From: an uncultured Porticoccus sp.
GTDB taxonomy: Bacteria > Pseudomonadota > Gammaproteobacteria > Pseudomonadales > Porticoccaceae
Reading direction: 5' to 3'
Assembly: GCA_947259505.1 (NCBI GenBank)
Contig: CAMYLT010000008.1
Span: forward strand, 1-64,000
DNA: 64,000 nucleotides
A program made the translations under genes and the position numbers. Each line of letters opens with the position of its first letter. Position 1 is the stretch's first letter. A model generated the notes under the pieces. That model was not told the origin of the DNA and did not search any database. It saw only the letters and a program-made list of their open reading frames with translations. Shown here piece after piece: positions 54,417-63,328 of the stretch.

Positions 54417-55184
54417 AATGCGTTTCCGCCACACTTAGTTAACAGATGAATTTAGAAGGTAAATATATATAGGCTCAAGCCTTACACATTCCACCGCTAT
54501 GCACAATTGCATCCCTGGCTACTGGGCATACCCCCAGATACAGCAATTTCCCGGCCGTTGCTCATTGCGATAACGGTACAACGACGGGTGTATGCGTTGA
54601 CCTTCGTAACCAGGTCATTAATGTAGTCACTCTGATTAGAAAGCAATATAAATGCCAATAATCCACAGATGCACTGATTCTTTACATGTTGGCGTCACCA
54701 TATCGACGCTATGGGCCAATCTTGATGGTTGGTCTTTATAGGGGAGGGCGGAACTATTTTTTTGTACTTGCCCCGTGCTGTGCTCTGGTGAGTTACCTGG
54801 AGAGATGTGAAGGCTCTTGGCTTTAGCGCTCGTGTGGTGGCAGCTTGTGCTTATTCTTTTACAAGGCAGCAGTATCTGCTGAGTGGGGGGATGCGGTGAA
54901 AATGCGTAACGACAAAGCCTGTTTCCCTGGAGAATGCTTGTCCCCTTCAGGATTAGGCAGGCTAGTGAATTGTCTTTGGTTGATGCCAGATTTTGGTGCT
55001 GTGCGATGTCCTTATCGGGCTTTTTCCTGAAATCACATCAAGTGACTATCCAGGAACTTAAGGTGTACCCGCCATTCTCGCTTTTCGAGTGATAAATTTT
55101 AAATTATTAACATCAAGTGAACTATTGCTCTGTGGCGGTGACTAATTTTATAACGCAGCAACATGCTTCTCCCCAAAGCAGCGT
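54417..55184. other. Long intergenic region upstream of the DUF2126 gene
   Basis: About 770 bases. No convincing gene. A minus-strand frame ending at 54497 (..DLVTKVNAYTRRCTVIAMSN, GREIAVSGGMPSSQGCNCA) has coding-like codons but no start with a ribosome-binding site and no family I know. A plus-strand 61-codon frame at 54845-55030 looks random. The promoter of the minus-strand trio should lie near 54430-54500, where the sequence is AT-rich (AATATATATAGG). Confidence 0.4.
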
Positions 55185-55221
55185 AAAAACCCCGGATCAC
55201 TCACCATGTCCGGGGTTTTTT
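55185..55221. terminator. Symmetric rho-independent terminator
   Basis: AAAAACCCCGGA-N12-TCCGGGGTTTTTT, usable in either direction. No gene ends directly before it on the plus strand, which suggests a lost gene. Confidence 0.7.
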
Positions 55222-55375
55222 GTGTCTGTTTGACTGGGAAGGGTCTGGTGGTCAATCTGTTATATACCAATGACTTAGTATTATTTGTGGGCAGTGCAGG
55301 CTGCGTGAGCGGCACATGATTTCCTGGTGGACGTTGACAGGTTTCTTCTTGGTTCGGGCTTTAAGGGAGCCTAAA

Positions 55376-55404
55376 CAAAAAGCCCGGCACGGGGCCGGGT
55401 CTTT
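55376..55404 (-). terminator. Terminator downstream of tRNA-Arg
   Basis: Read on the minus strand: ACCCGGC-CCCGT-GCCGGGC followed by five T, 9 bases after the tRNA 3' end. Confidence 0.8.
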
Positions 55405-55412
55405 CATTTGGA

Positions 55413-55489
<77 letters not shown>

Positions 55490-55492
55490 TTT

Positions 55493-55521
55493 AAAATGCG
55501 CCTTGTGGCGGCCAACTTCAA
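55493..55521 (-). promoter_or_regulatory. Promoter of tRNA-Arg
   Basis: Minus strand: -35 TTGAAG (55521-55516), 17-base spacer, -10 CATTTT (55498-55493), then the tRNA 5' end three bases later. Confidence 0.5.
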
Positions 55522-55794
55522 TTTCCTGTGTCCGAGTCGTATCCGGTAAGCTGGGTGGTATCGGGATGTTTATCCCACCTCATGCAGCGATAACCAGAGG
55601 ATATGGCTTGAAGGCTATACTAGAATCGTATGTTCAGGGTTGTTGAGGTTGCTTGAGAGGCGGCAATGATATAGCGTCCTCCGCCATTAGTCTATTTCCG
55701 AGCAACGTAACATTCTGCCTCACTAAAAATAAGCTGAGGGGGCGTGAATATTATAATTTCGTGGTTTAACCATCCTTTTCCCTTAAGGAGTTTT

Positions 55795-56478
55795 GTGTCA
55801 GTGAAATCAGGGTTAGTTGTTCTTTCCTTGGGGTTCGTCATGCTTGTCGGTTGCGCCCAGGTTCAGCCGCAGACGTCGCCGTCTGTGCAGCCATCGGTTC
55901 AGCCTGAAGAAGTTGTCATTGAGCCGCAACCATCAGCGCCACCTGAGCAGGTGTGCCCTCTGCCTCCTCCCTGCACCTTGGCCGAGCCGGTGGAATGTCC
56001 TCCTCCCAAAATTATTGAGAGGGTGATTGTGAAGACTCCTCCGTTGCCGAAAACGGGAGGGGAGCTGAATCTACCGATCATCGGCGAGGTGGAAGATGTG
56101 TTAGTTGACCCGCCGGGGGTGAAATTGGAAGCGCGAATAGATACCGGTGCGGCTTCCTCTTCCATACATGCCGAAAGCATCCAGTTGGTGGAAAGGGATG
56201 GTAAGAGGTATGTCCGTTTTTCCGTTCTTAATCCTCAGACCAATGAGATGCTGGATATTGAAAGCAAGTTGCATCGCATCGTAAGGATTAAGCAACAGAC
56301 AGGAGAGTTCGAGCGCCGTTATGTGGTGAAGTTGTGGTTGAGTATGGGTGAGATTAAAGAACATGTGGATGTCACTCTGACAGATCGCTCTGATTTTGAG
56401 TTTCCCTTATTGGTTGGTCGGAATCTGTTAACCGATACGGCTATTGTTGATGTCAGTCGCAAGCACACGCTGAAGTAA
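55795..56478 (+). CDS. Retropepsin-like (RimB/ATP-dependent zinc protease family) lipoprotein
   Basis: 227 aa from GTG 55795 after TTAAGGAG (GTG 55801 and upstream 55744 are alternatives). Signal peptide with lipobox MLVGC, then a long Pro-rich linker (PQTSPSVQPSVQP onward, about 22-75). The globular part has the retropepsin-like motif RIDTGAASSSIHAE (about 114-127) and the second motif LLVGRNLLTD near the end. This family is misnamed as ATP-dependent zinc protease; it has an aspartic-protease-like D-T-G. It is the first gene of a three-gene operon with the inactive-transglutaminase membrane protein and the RimK-like ligase. The lipid anchor implies an envelope location. Confidence 0.85.
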   Translation: MSVKSGLVVLSLGFVMLVGCAQVQPQTSPSVQPSVQPEEVVIEPQPSAPPEQVCPLPPPCTLAEPVECPPPKIIERVIVKTPPLPKTGGELNLPIIGEVEDVLVDPPGVKLEARIDTGAASSSIHAESIQLVERDGKRYVRFSVLNPQTNEMLDIESKLHRIVRIKQQTGEFERRYVVKLWLSMGEIKEHVDVTLTDRSDFEFPLLVGRNLLTDTAIVDVSRKHTLK

Positions 56479-56484
56479 CCTTTT

Positions 56485-58011
56485 ATGTCTTCAAGAATAC
56501 AAATTTTCGTAGTTGCCGGAATTCTGATTGCCATAGGACTTGGCTTAACACTATACAAACGTTTTGAGCTTGGCTTCCCGCTGTTGCCAGGTGAGAGGCA
56601 GGATGTATGGACACTAGAGTCGAAGGTTACGGTCAAGCCCACAGGTGGTCCCATAGACATCTCCATGGCGTTGCCGGAGCCGAGAGCGGGTTGGGTGTTG
56701 CTGGATGAGAATTTTGCCTCATCCGGTTTCGGCTTCTCTATCGCGGAGGGGGCGGATGGCAGCCGTCAGGCGAGGTGGACGCGGCAGACCCTGGACCGGC
56801 CAGCCACCCTCTATTACAAATTGCAGACTTATCGCTCTGATGAATTTGGTCTGGGCGCCAGTCCAGTGCCGGATATCAAACTGCCGGAGCTGACGGATGA
56901 CCGCCGCGCCGCGATGAACAGGGTCGTAGCGAACTTGCGTGAGCGCTCTTCCGGTCCTATCAGTTTTACTGCGCTGCTATTAGAGCAGTTGGTAGATGAG
57001 AAAATGGATCAGGATACCGCCTTCCTGTTTGCTGGCCATGAGTCTGGGCATCTTGGTGTGATCATGGATGTACTGGCCTACGCAGGCATCCCGGCTCAAC
57101 GCGTGAAAGGGGTCTTTCTCGAAGAGGGGCGTCGGCGCCAACAGATTTCAACACTGGTTGAAGTGTTTGATGATGGACGTTGGCACCTGTTTAACCCGCT
57201 CAATGCCCAAATGGGCCTGCCCGACAATTTCTTTGTCTGGGAGCGGGGGGAACGCTTTATTCTCGACGTGATTGGCGGAAACAGTTCGCAGTTGGAATTT
57301 GCCCTGGTCAAAAACACATTGCCGGTGAAAACTTTACTGTCTATGGAGCAGGAGGTCGGCGGCAAGCTAATGCTGGATTTCTCCATCTATTCCTTGCCGG
57401 TTGAGCAGCAGGGTATGTTCAAGGGTTTGTTGCTGATTCCTGTGGGTGCTTTGGTGGTGGTGTTGTTGCGGGTGCTGGTGGGTATTCGTACCTCCGGTAC
57501 GTTCATGCCGATCCTGATTGCCCTGGGGTTCATTCAGACAACCCTGCTGGCAGGTTTGATCATTTTTCTGATGGTGGTGGGCGCCGGATTATGGATACGC
57601 TCCTATCTTTCCCATCTCAACCTACTGCTGGTAGCACGAATAACCGCGGTGGTGATCATGGTCATTCTGTTGATGGCCGCACTGAGTATTGTCAGTTACA
57701 AACTGGGCTTTAATCAGGCGCTTACGGTGACCTATCTTCCGACAATCATTCTTTCCTGGACCATTGAAAGGATGTCCATTCTGTGGGAGGAAGACGGCCC
57801 CCATGAAGTGCTGATTCAGGGGGGCGGCAGTTTGTTGGCCGCCATTCTGGCCTATCTGCTGATGACAGTGGAATTGATTGAGCACCTGACTTTTAACTTC
57901 CCGGAATTGATGATCAGTCTGCTTGGGGTGGTGTTGCTGCTGGGCAAATATACGGGTTACCGTTTGTCCGAGTTGTACCGTTTTCGCTACCTGAGAAAGG
58001 ATTGGCAGTGA
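56485..58011 (+). CDS. Inactive transglutaminase fused to a multi-TM domain
   Basis: 508 aa. One N-terminal transmembrane helix (about 7-25), then a soluble region (about 30-310) with a transglutaminase-like fold in which the usual catalytic Cys is replaced (AGHESGHLGVIMDVLAY where G-x-C would be expected). Then about seven hydrophobic segments (about 315-500). This matches the '7TM inactive transglutaminase' (UUP1-like) family. The soluble domain would face the periplasm, near the lipoprotein encoded upstream. The starts are six bases after the previous stop, and the end overlaps the ligase gene. Confidence 0.87.
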   Translation: MSSRIQIFVVAGILIAIGLGLTLYKRFELGFPLLPGERQDVWTLESKVTVKPTGGPIDISMALPEPRAGWVLLDENFASSGFGFSIAEGADGSRQARWTRQTLDRPATLYYKLQTYRSDEFGLGASPVPDIKLPELTDDRRAAMNRVVANLRERSSGPISFTALLLEQLVDEKMDQDTAFLFAGHESGHLGVIMDVLAYAGIPAQRVKGVFLEEGRRRQQISTLVEVFDDGRWHLFNPLNAQMGLPDNFFVWERGERFILDVIGGNSSQLEFALVKNTLPVKTLLSMEQEVGGKLMLDFSIYSLPVEQQGMFKGLLLIPVGALVVVLLRVLVGIRTSGTFMPILIALGFIQTTLLAGLIIFLMVVGAGLWIRSYLSHLNLLLVARITAVVIMVILLMAALSIVSYKLGFNQALTVTYLPTIILSWTIERMSILWEEDGPHEVLIQGGGSLLAAILAYLLMTVELIEHLTFNFPELMISLLGVVLLLGKYTGYRLSELYRFRYLRKDWQ

Positions 58012-58967
58012 AATTCATCTCTCCCAGGGAATTGCGTGAGTTGGGCGTGCTGGGCATGAACAGCCGCAACGTGAATTATATTGCTCGGCGAAATCCCCGC
58101 CGATTGTTTCCATTGGTGGATGACAAACTTAAAACCAAGCGCCTGGCACAAGAGCATGGCATGAACGTGCCCGAGCTCTATGGGGTCATCGAAATCCAGC
58201 ACGAGATCCAGGATCTGGAACAGCTTCTTGAAGGCCGGGAGCGTTTTGTTATCAAACCTGCTCAGGGAAGCGGTGGCAAGGGCATTCTGGTGGTCTCCGA
58301 GCGCAACGGTCACGAGTTCACCAAGTCCTCTGGCGCTGTGCTGAACTTGCGCGATGTGAAGCGCCACACCTCCAATATCCTCAGTGGGCTCTACAGCTTG
58401 GGCGGCCGACCGGATGTGGCGATGATCGAGGATATGATCGTCTTCGATCCCATTCTCAGCCATTACAGCTACGAGGGTGTTCCGGATATCCGGGTGATTG
58501 TCTACCGGGGTTTCCCGGTGATGGCAATGATTCGCTGTGCCACCCACGCCTCCGACGGCAAGGCCAACCTGCACCAGGGCGCGATTGGGGTGGGGTTGGA
58601 TATTGAAACCGGCCACAGCGTTTGTGCCGTACAGAATAATGCCAAGGTCACCAGACACCCGGATACCGGTTACGGTTTTGAGGATCTGAAGTTACCCCAT
58701 TGGGAGCAACTGTTATTGCTGGCCTGCGGCTGCTACGAGATGACCGGACTCGGCTATTTTGGTGCTGATATTGTGCTCGATAAACACCGTGGCCCGATGA
58801 TTCTGGAACTGAATGCCCGTCCCGGGTTGGCGATCCAGATTGCCAATCAGTCAGGTCTGGCGAAACGCCTGAAGGCGATTGACCGGCTGAAAAGCATCAT
58901 CCTGCCCGTGGAGGAACGGGTGAGCTTGGCGCAGCAATTGTTCGGGCGGCAGCCATCGATGTTCTAA
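58008..58967 (+). CDS. RimK-like alpha-L-glutamate ligase family protein
   Basis: 319 aa from GTG 58008, which overlaps the previous stop (GTGA) and follows GAGAAAGG. ATP-grasp landmarks: FVIKPAQGSGGKGILVV (about 82-98), MIEDMIVFDP, and the metal-binding MILELNARPGLAIQ (about 264-277). It is the sugar/glutamate-ligase-like relative of RimK that joins an amino acid to a carboxylate by an acyl-phosphate route. The acceptor here is unknown. Its tight coupling to a retropepsin and a membrane protein suggests ligation inside and cleavage or sensing outside the inner membrane. Confidence 0.88.
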   Translation: MKFISPRELRELGVLGMNSRNVNYIARRNPRRLFPLVDDKLKTKRLAQEHGMNVPELYGVIEIQHEIQDLEQLLEGRERFVIKPAQGSGGKGILVVSERNGHEFTKSSGAVLNLRDVKRHTSNILSGLYSLGGRPDVAMIEDMIVFDPILSHYSYEGVPDIRVIVYRGFPVMAMIRCATHASDGKANLHQGAIGVGLDIETGHSVCAVQNNAKVTRHPDTGYGFEDLKLPHWEQLLLLACGCYEMTGLGYFGADIVLDKHRGPMILELNARPGLAIQIANQSGLAKRLKAIDRLKSIILPVEERVSLAQQLFGRQPSMF

Positions 58968-58994
58968 CATCTTGAAACTTTCCCACAAACAGCG

Positions 58995-59023
58995 TTCACG
59001 GTGGCAGTTTATGCCGCTATAAT
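58995..59023 (+). promoter_or_regulatory. Promoter of the cytochrome c gene
   Basis: -35 TTCACG (58995-59000), 17-base spacer, -10 TATAAT (59018-59023), about 45 bases before the start codon. Confidence 0.7.
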
Positions 59024-59068
59024 GCGCCACTGTCTTTGGCCGCTAATACGAATTAAATGGAGGCGAGA

Positions 59069-59509
59069 ATGAGCCAATTGAAGAAAACAGGTCTGGCTGC
59101 CGTTGCATTGCTGCTGGCATTGGGTATCGCTGGTTGCGGCTCAGAGAGCAAAGAAGTGAAGCTCACTGCAGCTCAGGAGAAGGCAATGTCCGAGCGTCTC
59201 GCCCCCGCTGGTGAAGTGGTACTCGAGAAAGATGTTCCCTCTGCTCCTGTCGCCGCAGCTTCTGGTCCCCGTTCCGGAGACGAAATCTACAACAGCAAGT
59301 GTACCGCTTGTCACTCCACTGGAGCAGCTGGCGCCCCCAAAGTGGGTGTTGCTGCTGACTGGGAAAGCCGTTTAGCCCAAGGTATGGATACACTCTATGC
59401 CAACGCGCTCAACGGTGTTCGTGGTATGCCCGCCAAAGGTCTGTGTATGGACTGTTCTGCGGATGAGATTCACGCCGCTGTCGATTACATGGTCGAAAAT
59501 AGTAAGTAA
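59069..59509 (+). CDS. Cytochrome c5-like lipoprotein
   Basis: 146 aa from ATG 59069 with GGAGG six bases upstream; the ATG at 59057 is upstream of the ribosome-binding site. The signal peptide ends in a lipobox (LGIAGC, Cys about 24), giving a membrane-anchored periplasmic protein. One haem-binding motif CTACH (about 77-81) and a distal Met in GVRGMPAKG (about 117). The extra Cys pair (CMDC) near the C-terminus is as in cytochrome c5. A terminator follows. Probably an electron carrier of the respiratory chain; partners are not in the window. Confidence 0.88.
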   Translation: MSQLKKTGLAAVALLLALGIAGCGSESKEVKLTAAQEKAMSERLAPAGEVVLEKDVPSAPVAAASGPRSGDEIYNSKCTACHSTGAAGAPKVGVAADWESRLAQGMDTLYANALNGVRGMPAKGLCMDCSADEIHAAVDYMVENSK

Positions 59510-59531
59510 GTTTGCCGCAGCACCATGAAAG

Positions 59532-59557
59532 AACCGCGCCCTGTGCGCGGTTTTTTT
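59532..59557 (+). terminator. Terminator after the cytochrome gene
   Basis: AACCGCGC-CCT-GTGCGCGGTTTTTTT. Confidence 0.85.
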
Positions 59558-59601
59558 ATGGGTGCTGGTCAGCGCAGTAGATACTGGTATTCTGTTTTTT
59601 A

Positions 59602-60198
59602 TTGAGTCAGCTGGTACAAAAACACGTGACAGTTTCGGAATCAGATTGTTATGGCTTAGTCCTCTCAGGTGGTCTTTCCAGCCGCATGGGGGTGGATAAG
59701 GCTCAGCTGCGGCGTAATCAGCAGACCATGCTGGCTTTCGCCCAGATGTTGTTGTCGGCACAGGGATTGGAGGTGTTGGTCAGTGGCGGTGCAAACGGTA
59801 TTCCCGATCTGGTGCCTCAGGCAGGCCCGCTGGGCGGTATTTACTCGGTATTGAAAACACGACAACCACGGGCTTTACTGGTGATGCCGGTAGACATGCC
59901 AATGTTGACACCGGAGCTGCTCGGCGTACTGCTTGAGCAGGGTGAAAAACTTGGTGTCCCTGTCTGCTACGAGGATTGTTACCTGCCGCTCTATCTGCCC
60001 GTCACTGAGCCACTGCTGGACTATCTTGAGGCGGTCTTTGCGGAAGCTTCCTGCAAACCCCGCTCGCTGAAAAAACTGCTGGAAGCGATGAATGCCGTGC
60101 AGGTGCCGGTTACCGATAAAGAGGCATTAATGAATACCAATACCCCCGAGGAATGGCAGCAGGCTCGCGCCCGGTTTGGTGGTGGCCATGATCAATAG
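59602..60198 (+). CDS. mobA: Molybdenum cofactor guanylyltransferase
   Basis: 198 aa from TTG 59602; GTG 59626 (MTVSESDCYG) is an equally possible start, with no clear ribosome-binding site for either. The nucleotide-binding motif is LVLSGGLSSRMGVDKAQL (about 19-36), with the later VMPVDMPMLTPELL. MobA links GMP to molybdopterin to make the MGD cofactor. It overlaps moeB by eleven bases and precedes moaA, so this is a molybdenum-cofactor operon. Confidence 0.88.
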   Translation: MSQLVQKHVTVSESDCYGLVLSGGLSSRMGVDKAQLRRNQQTMLAFAQMLLSAQGLEVLVSGGANGIPDLVPQAGPLGGIYSVLKTRQPRALLVMPVDMPMLTPELLGVLLEQGEKLGVPVCYEDCYLPLYLPVTEPLLDYLEAVFAEASCKPRSLKKLLEAMNAVQVPVTDKEALMNTNTPEEWQQARARFGGGHDQ

Positions 60199-60949
60199 TC
60201 ATGACCGTCAGCGTTATAGTCGCCACTTGCTCCTTGGTGATATAGGGGAAGCGGGGCAACAGCAATTGTTACGCGCCAAGGTATTGATCGTTGGTCTGGG
60301 TGGATTGGGTTCGCCAGTTGCGTTGTACTTGGCGGCGGCCGGGGTGGGAAAGCTGATCATTGCCGATGGCGACCATCTGGAAGTCAGTAACCTGCAAAGA
60401 CAGATACTCTATGACACGCCCAGTGCGGGCGAATGCAAGGCATTGCTGGCCGAGCAACGATTGATGGCTCTGAATCCCGATATCGATCTGGAAGTGATCG
60501 ATGAGGCCCTGGAAGAAAGCGACTTCTCCAGTTACATCCCGGAAGTAGATCTGGTGCTGGATTGTTCGGACAACCTGTCCACTCGCAAGGCCATTAACCG
60601 GGTTTGTGCTGCGGAAGGCGTGCCGCTGATCTCGGCCGCGGCAATTCGTTGGGAGGGGCATCTGATGCTGTTCGATTTTCGCCGCCCGGAAACCCCCTGC
60701 TATGAATGCCTCTATCCACCTTCAGCTGCAGAACCGGTACTCAATTGCAGCACCAGTGGTGTAGTGGGTCCTTTGTTGGGAGTGCTGGGTTCCCTGCAAG
60801 CGCTGGAAGCATTGAAACTGTTACTGGGCCTCGAATCCGACATTAATGGAAAATTACTGGTATTCGATGGCCGCCATCACCAATGGCAGCGCTTTGCCAT
60901 CGCGAAACATAATCAGTGCCCGGTTTGCAGCGGCAAATCCCAAGGTTGA
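60188..60949 (+). CDS. moeB: MoeB/ThiF-family adenylyltransferase
   Basis: 253 aa from ATG 60188 (the frame starts at 60176). Rossmann motif VLIVGLGGLGSPVALYLA (about 35-52), IADGDHLEVSNLQRQILY, and two zinc-binding Cys pairs: CYECLYP (about 172) and CPVCSG (near the end). It adenylates the C-terminal Gly of MoaD in molybdopterin synthesis; ThiF-like activity on ThiS is possible. Its place between mobA and moaA favours MoeB. Confidence 0.87.
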   Translation: MINSHDRQRYSRHLLLGDIGEAGQQQLLRAKVLIVGLGGLGSPVALYLAAAGVGKLIIADGDHLEVSNLQRQILYDTPSAGECKALLAEQRLMALNPDIDLEVIDEALEESDFSSYIPEVDLVLDCSDNLSTRKAINRVCAAEGVPLISAAAIRWEGHLMLFDFRRPETPCYECLYPPSAAEPVLNCSTSGVVGPLLGVLGSLQALEALKLLLGLESDINGKLLVFDGRHHQWQRFAIAKHNQCPVCSGKSQG

Positions 60950-61021
60950 GTCCACGCCGGGCTTGACCTGATGCGTTGTTCGGGTACGCTCCGAACACCT
61001 CTTGTTTAGTTTAAGCGCACT

Positions 61022-62026
61022 ATGTCTAACCGCGAATCAACAGCTTTGACTGACCGCTTTGGGCGGGTCATCAACTATCTGCGCCTGTCGGTGACAGATC
61101 GCTGTGATTTCCGGTGTATCTACTGCATGGCGGAGGAAATGACCTTTGTCCCGCGCCAGCAGTTGCTGACGCTGGAGGAAATGGCCTTTCTCGGTCGTGC
61201 CTTTGTCGAGCTGGGGGTAAGTCGTATCCGCCTGACCGGAGGCGAACCACTGGTGCGACGTAATCTGATGTCCCTGGTGCGTGACTTGGGCAACCTGGAC
61301 GGGTTAGATGAGTTACTGCTGACCACTAATGGATCGCGACTTGATGAGGTCGCCGACGAATTGGTCGCCGCCGGTGTCAATCGCATCAATATCAGTCTTG
61401 ACTCTGTGCAACCCCGGCGCTTTGCGGAGATCACCCGCACCGGCGAGTTGCATCGGGTATTGAAGGGCATCGCAGCCGCCCAGAGGGCCGGTATCGAACG
61501 GGTCAAGATCAACAGCGTGATCATGCGTGGCCACAATGATGACGAAATTATGCCGCTGCTGGAGTTTGCCCTGGAGCGCGGCCTGGATATCAGCTTTATC
61601 GAAGAGATGCCGCTGGGGGAGACGGGCCGGGATGAGCGCAAGGGTGAGTTGGTCAGCAGTGAGGAGGTCCGCCAGCGCATAGGCGAGTATTACCCGCTGA
61701 CCTCCAGCAATGATAGTTCGCCGGGCCCCTCCCGCTACTACCGCATCGCCGGCAGCGACAGCCGCATCGGCTTTATTTCCCCTAACAGCCACAATTTCTG
61801 TGAGAGCTGTAACCGCGTGCGGGTGACCTGCGAGGGGCGGTTGCTATTGTGTCTGGGTAATGAGCATTCCGTTGATCTGCGGGAAGTAATCCGTACCAGC
61901 CCCGGTGATATGGGTGTTCTCAAAGCTGCGATTACCCGTGCCATGGATATTAAGCCGGAGCGCCATCATTTCTACGAGACTGACCAGCCTCAGGTGGTGC
62001 GATTTATGAATGCCACTGGTGGATGA
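61022..62026 (+). CDS. moaA: GTP 3',8-cyclase
   Basis: 334 aa. The radical-SAM cluster is CDFRCIYC (about residues 24-31), and the C-terminal cluster has CESCNRVRVTCEGRLLLC (about 267-284). The protein ends with the functional GG (NATGG). It converts GTP to 3',8-cyclo-GTP, the first step of molybdopterin synthesis. It lies 72 bases after moeB. No Moco riboswitch is seen upstream. Confidence 0.95.
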   Translation: MSNRESTALTDRFGRVINYLRLSVTDRCDFRCIYCMAEEMTFVPRQQLLTLEEMAFLGRAFVELGVSRIRLTGGEPLVRRNLMSLVRDLGNLDGLDELLLTTNGSRLDEVADELVAAGVNRINISLDSVQPRRFAEITRTGELHRVLKGIAAAQRAGIERVKINSVIMRGHNDDEIMPLLEFALERGLDISFIEEMPLGETGRDERKGELVSSEEVRQRIGEYYPLTSSNDSSPGPSRYYRIAGSDSRIGFISPNSHNFCESCNRVRVTCEGRLLLCLGNEHSVDLREVIRTSPGDMGVLKAAITRAMDIKPERHHFYETDQPQVVRFMNATGG

Positions 62027-62060
62027 TGGTCATTTATGAGATTTGCCTCATTCTAGTAGA

Positions 62061-62088
62061 TTGACATATGGACCAATCGGTTCATAAT
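62061..62088 (+). promoter_or_regulatory. Promoter with embedded operator for the TetR gene (leaderless)
   Basis: -35 TTGACA (62061-62066), 16-base spacer, -10 CATAAT (62083-62088), placing transcription start at about 62095, the A of the preferred ATG. The operator GGACCAATCGGTTC (62070-62083) lies between the two boxes, so a bound repressor would block RNA polymerase directly. Confidence 0.72.
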
Positions 62089-62094
62089 TGGATC

Positions 62095-62682
62095 ATGAGC
62101 CAAGGTAGACCAAGAGAATTTGATGTTGATCGTGCACTGGAATCCGCCACCCGGCAATTCTGGGCGGTTGGCTATGAGGCGACATCTCTGACCGATCTGC
62201 TCAAGGTCATGAAACTGTCGAAGAGCAGTCTCTACCAGGCCTTCGGCAATAAGGAGGCACTGTTCATTCGCTGTCTGGACTATTTCCAGAACACTATGGC
62301 CAATGACCTGCTGAGCAAGCTGCACAACACCGAGTCCCCCCGGCAGTTTCTCGCCGATTACCTGGAAGGTGTGATTGATGAAGCGACCAGGAAATCCGGG
62401 CGCAAGGGCTGTCTGCTAGTGAATACCGCCAACGAGCTTGCCCAGCGCAATGCCTTGGTCAGCGCAGCAGTGGCAAAGGGTTCTCAGCATATGATGAAAG
62501 TCTTTACCACAGCACTTGAATTGGCGCAGCAGCGGGGCGAGATCCGTACCGTTGTGCCCGCCGAAGACCTGGCCAGGTATTACTTCTCATCGGTGAGTGG
62601 TCTGCGAACCATGGTCAAGGCTGGAGCCAGCAGGGCTGAGCTGGAACCCATTGCAAAACTCATTATGGAAACATTGAGCTAA
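62095..62682 (+). CDS. TetR/AcrR-family regulator upstream of the AhpD-like gene
   Basis: 195 aa from ATG 62095 (MSQGRPREFDVDRALE). A frame from 62068 adds nine codons, but those overlap the promoter spacer and cannot be transcribed from it. The helix-turn-helix is about 8-55 (ATRQFWAVGYEATSLTDLLK, then MKLSKSSLYQAFGNKEALFI as recognition region). The same operator sequence occurs at its own promoter and twice before the next gene, so it probably represses both. The ligand is unknown; the C-terminal part is of the TetR_C type seen near alkylhydroperoxidase-like genes. Confidence 0.85.
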   Translation: MSQGRPREFDVDRALESATRQFWAVGYEATSLTDLLKVMKLSKSSLYQAFGNKEALFIRCLDYFQNTMANDLLSKLHNTESPRQFLADYLEGVIDEATRKSGRKGCLLVNTANELAQRNALVSAAVAKGSQHMMKVFTTALELAQQRGEIRTVVPAEDLARYYFSSVSGLRTMVKAGASRAELEPIAKLIMETLS

Positions 62683-62699
62683 TTTTTTTGGCCAATTAT

Positions 62700-62743
62700 G
62701 GACTAATCGGTCCTTATTGGCTTGTTTATGCACCGAAAGGTCC
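62700..62743. promoter_or_regulatory. Two TetR operators upstream of the AhpD-like gene
   Basis: GGACTAATCGGTCC (62700-62713) and, inverted, GGACCTTTCGGTGC (62743-62730) share GGAC-Y-W-W-TCGGT with the copy in the TetR promoter. Centres are 30 bases apart, three helical turns. Confidence 0.7.
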
Positions 62744-62758
62744 AAATAGGAGAAACCC

Positions 62759-63328
62759 ATGAAATCAGAATACCAACTCACCCTGGCCCCCGTAGAACTG
62801 GCGACGGCTCCAGAATCAGTTAAGTCGATACTCCAGGAACAGAAAAATAATTTTGGCTTTCTGCCCAACATGTATACCCATATGGCCAACGCACCGTCGT
62901 TGCTGAAGATGTACTTGTCCGGGTACCGTTTGTTCCGGGAAGAGGCGACTTTCTCGCCGGTGGAACAGGAGGTGATTTTTATTACCATCAGCCGTGAAAA
63001 CGGGTGCGATTACTGTGTCGGCGCCCACAGCATGATTGCCGATAAGATGTCGGGAGTGCCGGCTCATGTCACCGAGGCCGTCCGCGCCGGGTCTTCTATC
63101 GACGACCCGCGCCTGCAGGCTCTGCACGATTTCACCATGGCGATGCTGGACAGGCGCGGCGCACCCAGTCGTGTAGAGGTAGAGGCATTTTTGCGCGCCG
63201 GCTTCAGCGAGCAACAAATACTGGAGGTGATTGTCGCCATCGCTGTGAAAACCCTCAGCAACTACAACAATCACCTGGCGCATACAGCGCTGGATGAGGT
63301 CTTTGCAGACTATCGTTGGGAGGGATGA
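62759..63328 (+). CDS. Carboxymuconolactone decarboxylase/AhpD-like protein
   Basis: 189 aa. The AhpD/CMD signature is ENGCDYCVGAH (about 80-90), with two cysteines and a His (C-x2-C-x3-H) as in peroxidase-related alkylhydroperoxidase D-like enzymes. The likely role is reduction of peroxides or handling of reactive acyl species with a thiol donor, by family. It is the probable target of the upstream TetR protein through two operators. Start ATG 62759 follows TAGGAG. The short space after it (63329-63480) holds nothing recognised. Confidence 0.87.
   Translation: MKSEYQLTLAPVELATAPESVKSILQEQKNNFGFLPNMYTHMANAPSLLKMYLSGYRLFREEATFSPVEQEVIFITISRENGCDYCVGAHSMIADKMSGVPAHVTEAVRAGSSIDDPRLQALHDFTMAMLDRRGAPSRVEVEAFLRAGFSEQQILEVIVAIAVKTLSNYNNHLAHTALDEVFADYRWEG

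Noticed and set aside
54845-55030. Plus-strand 61-codon frame in the intergenic region
   Set aside because: No ribosome-binding site, no recognisable motif, codon use looks random.
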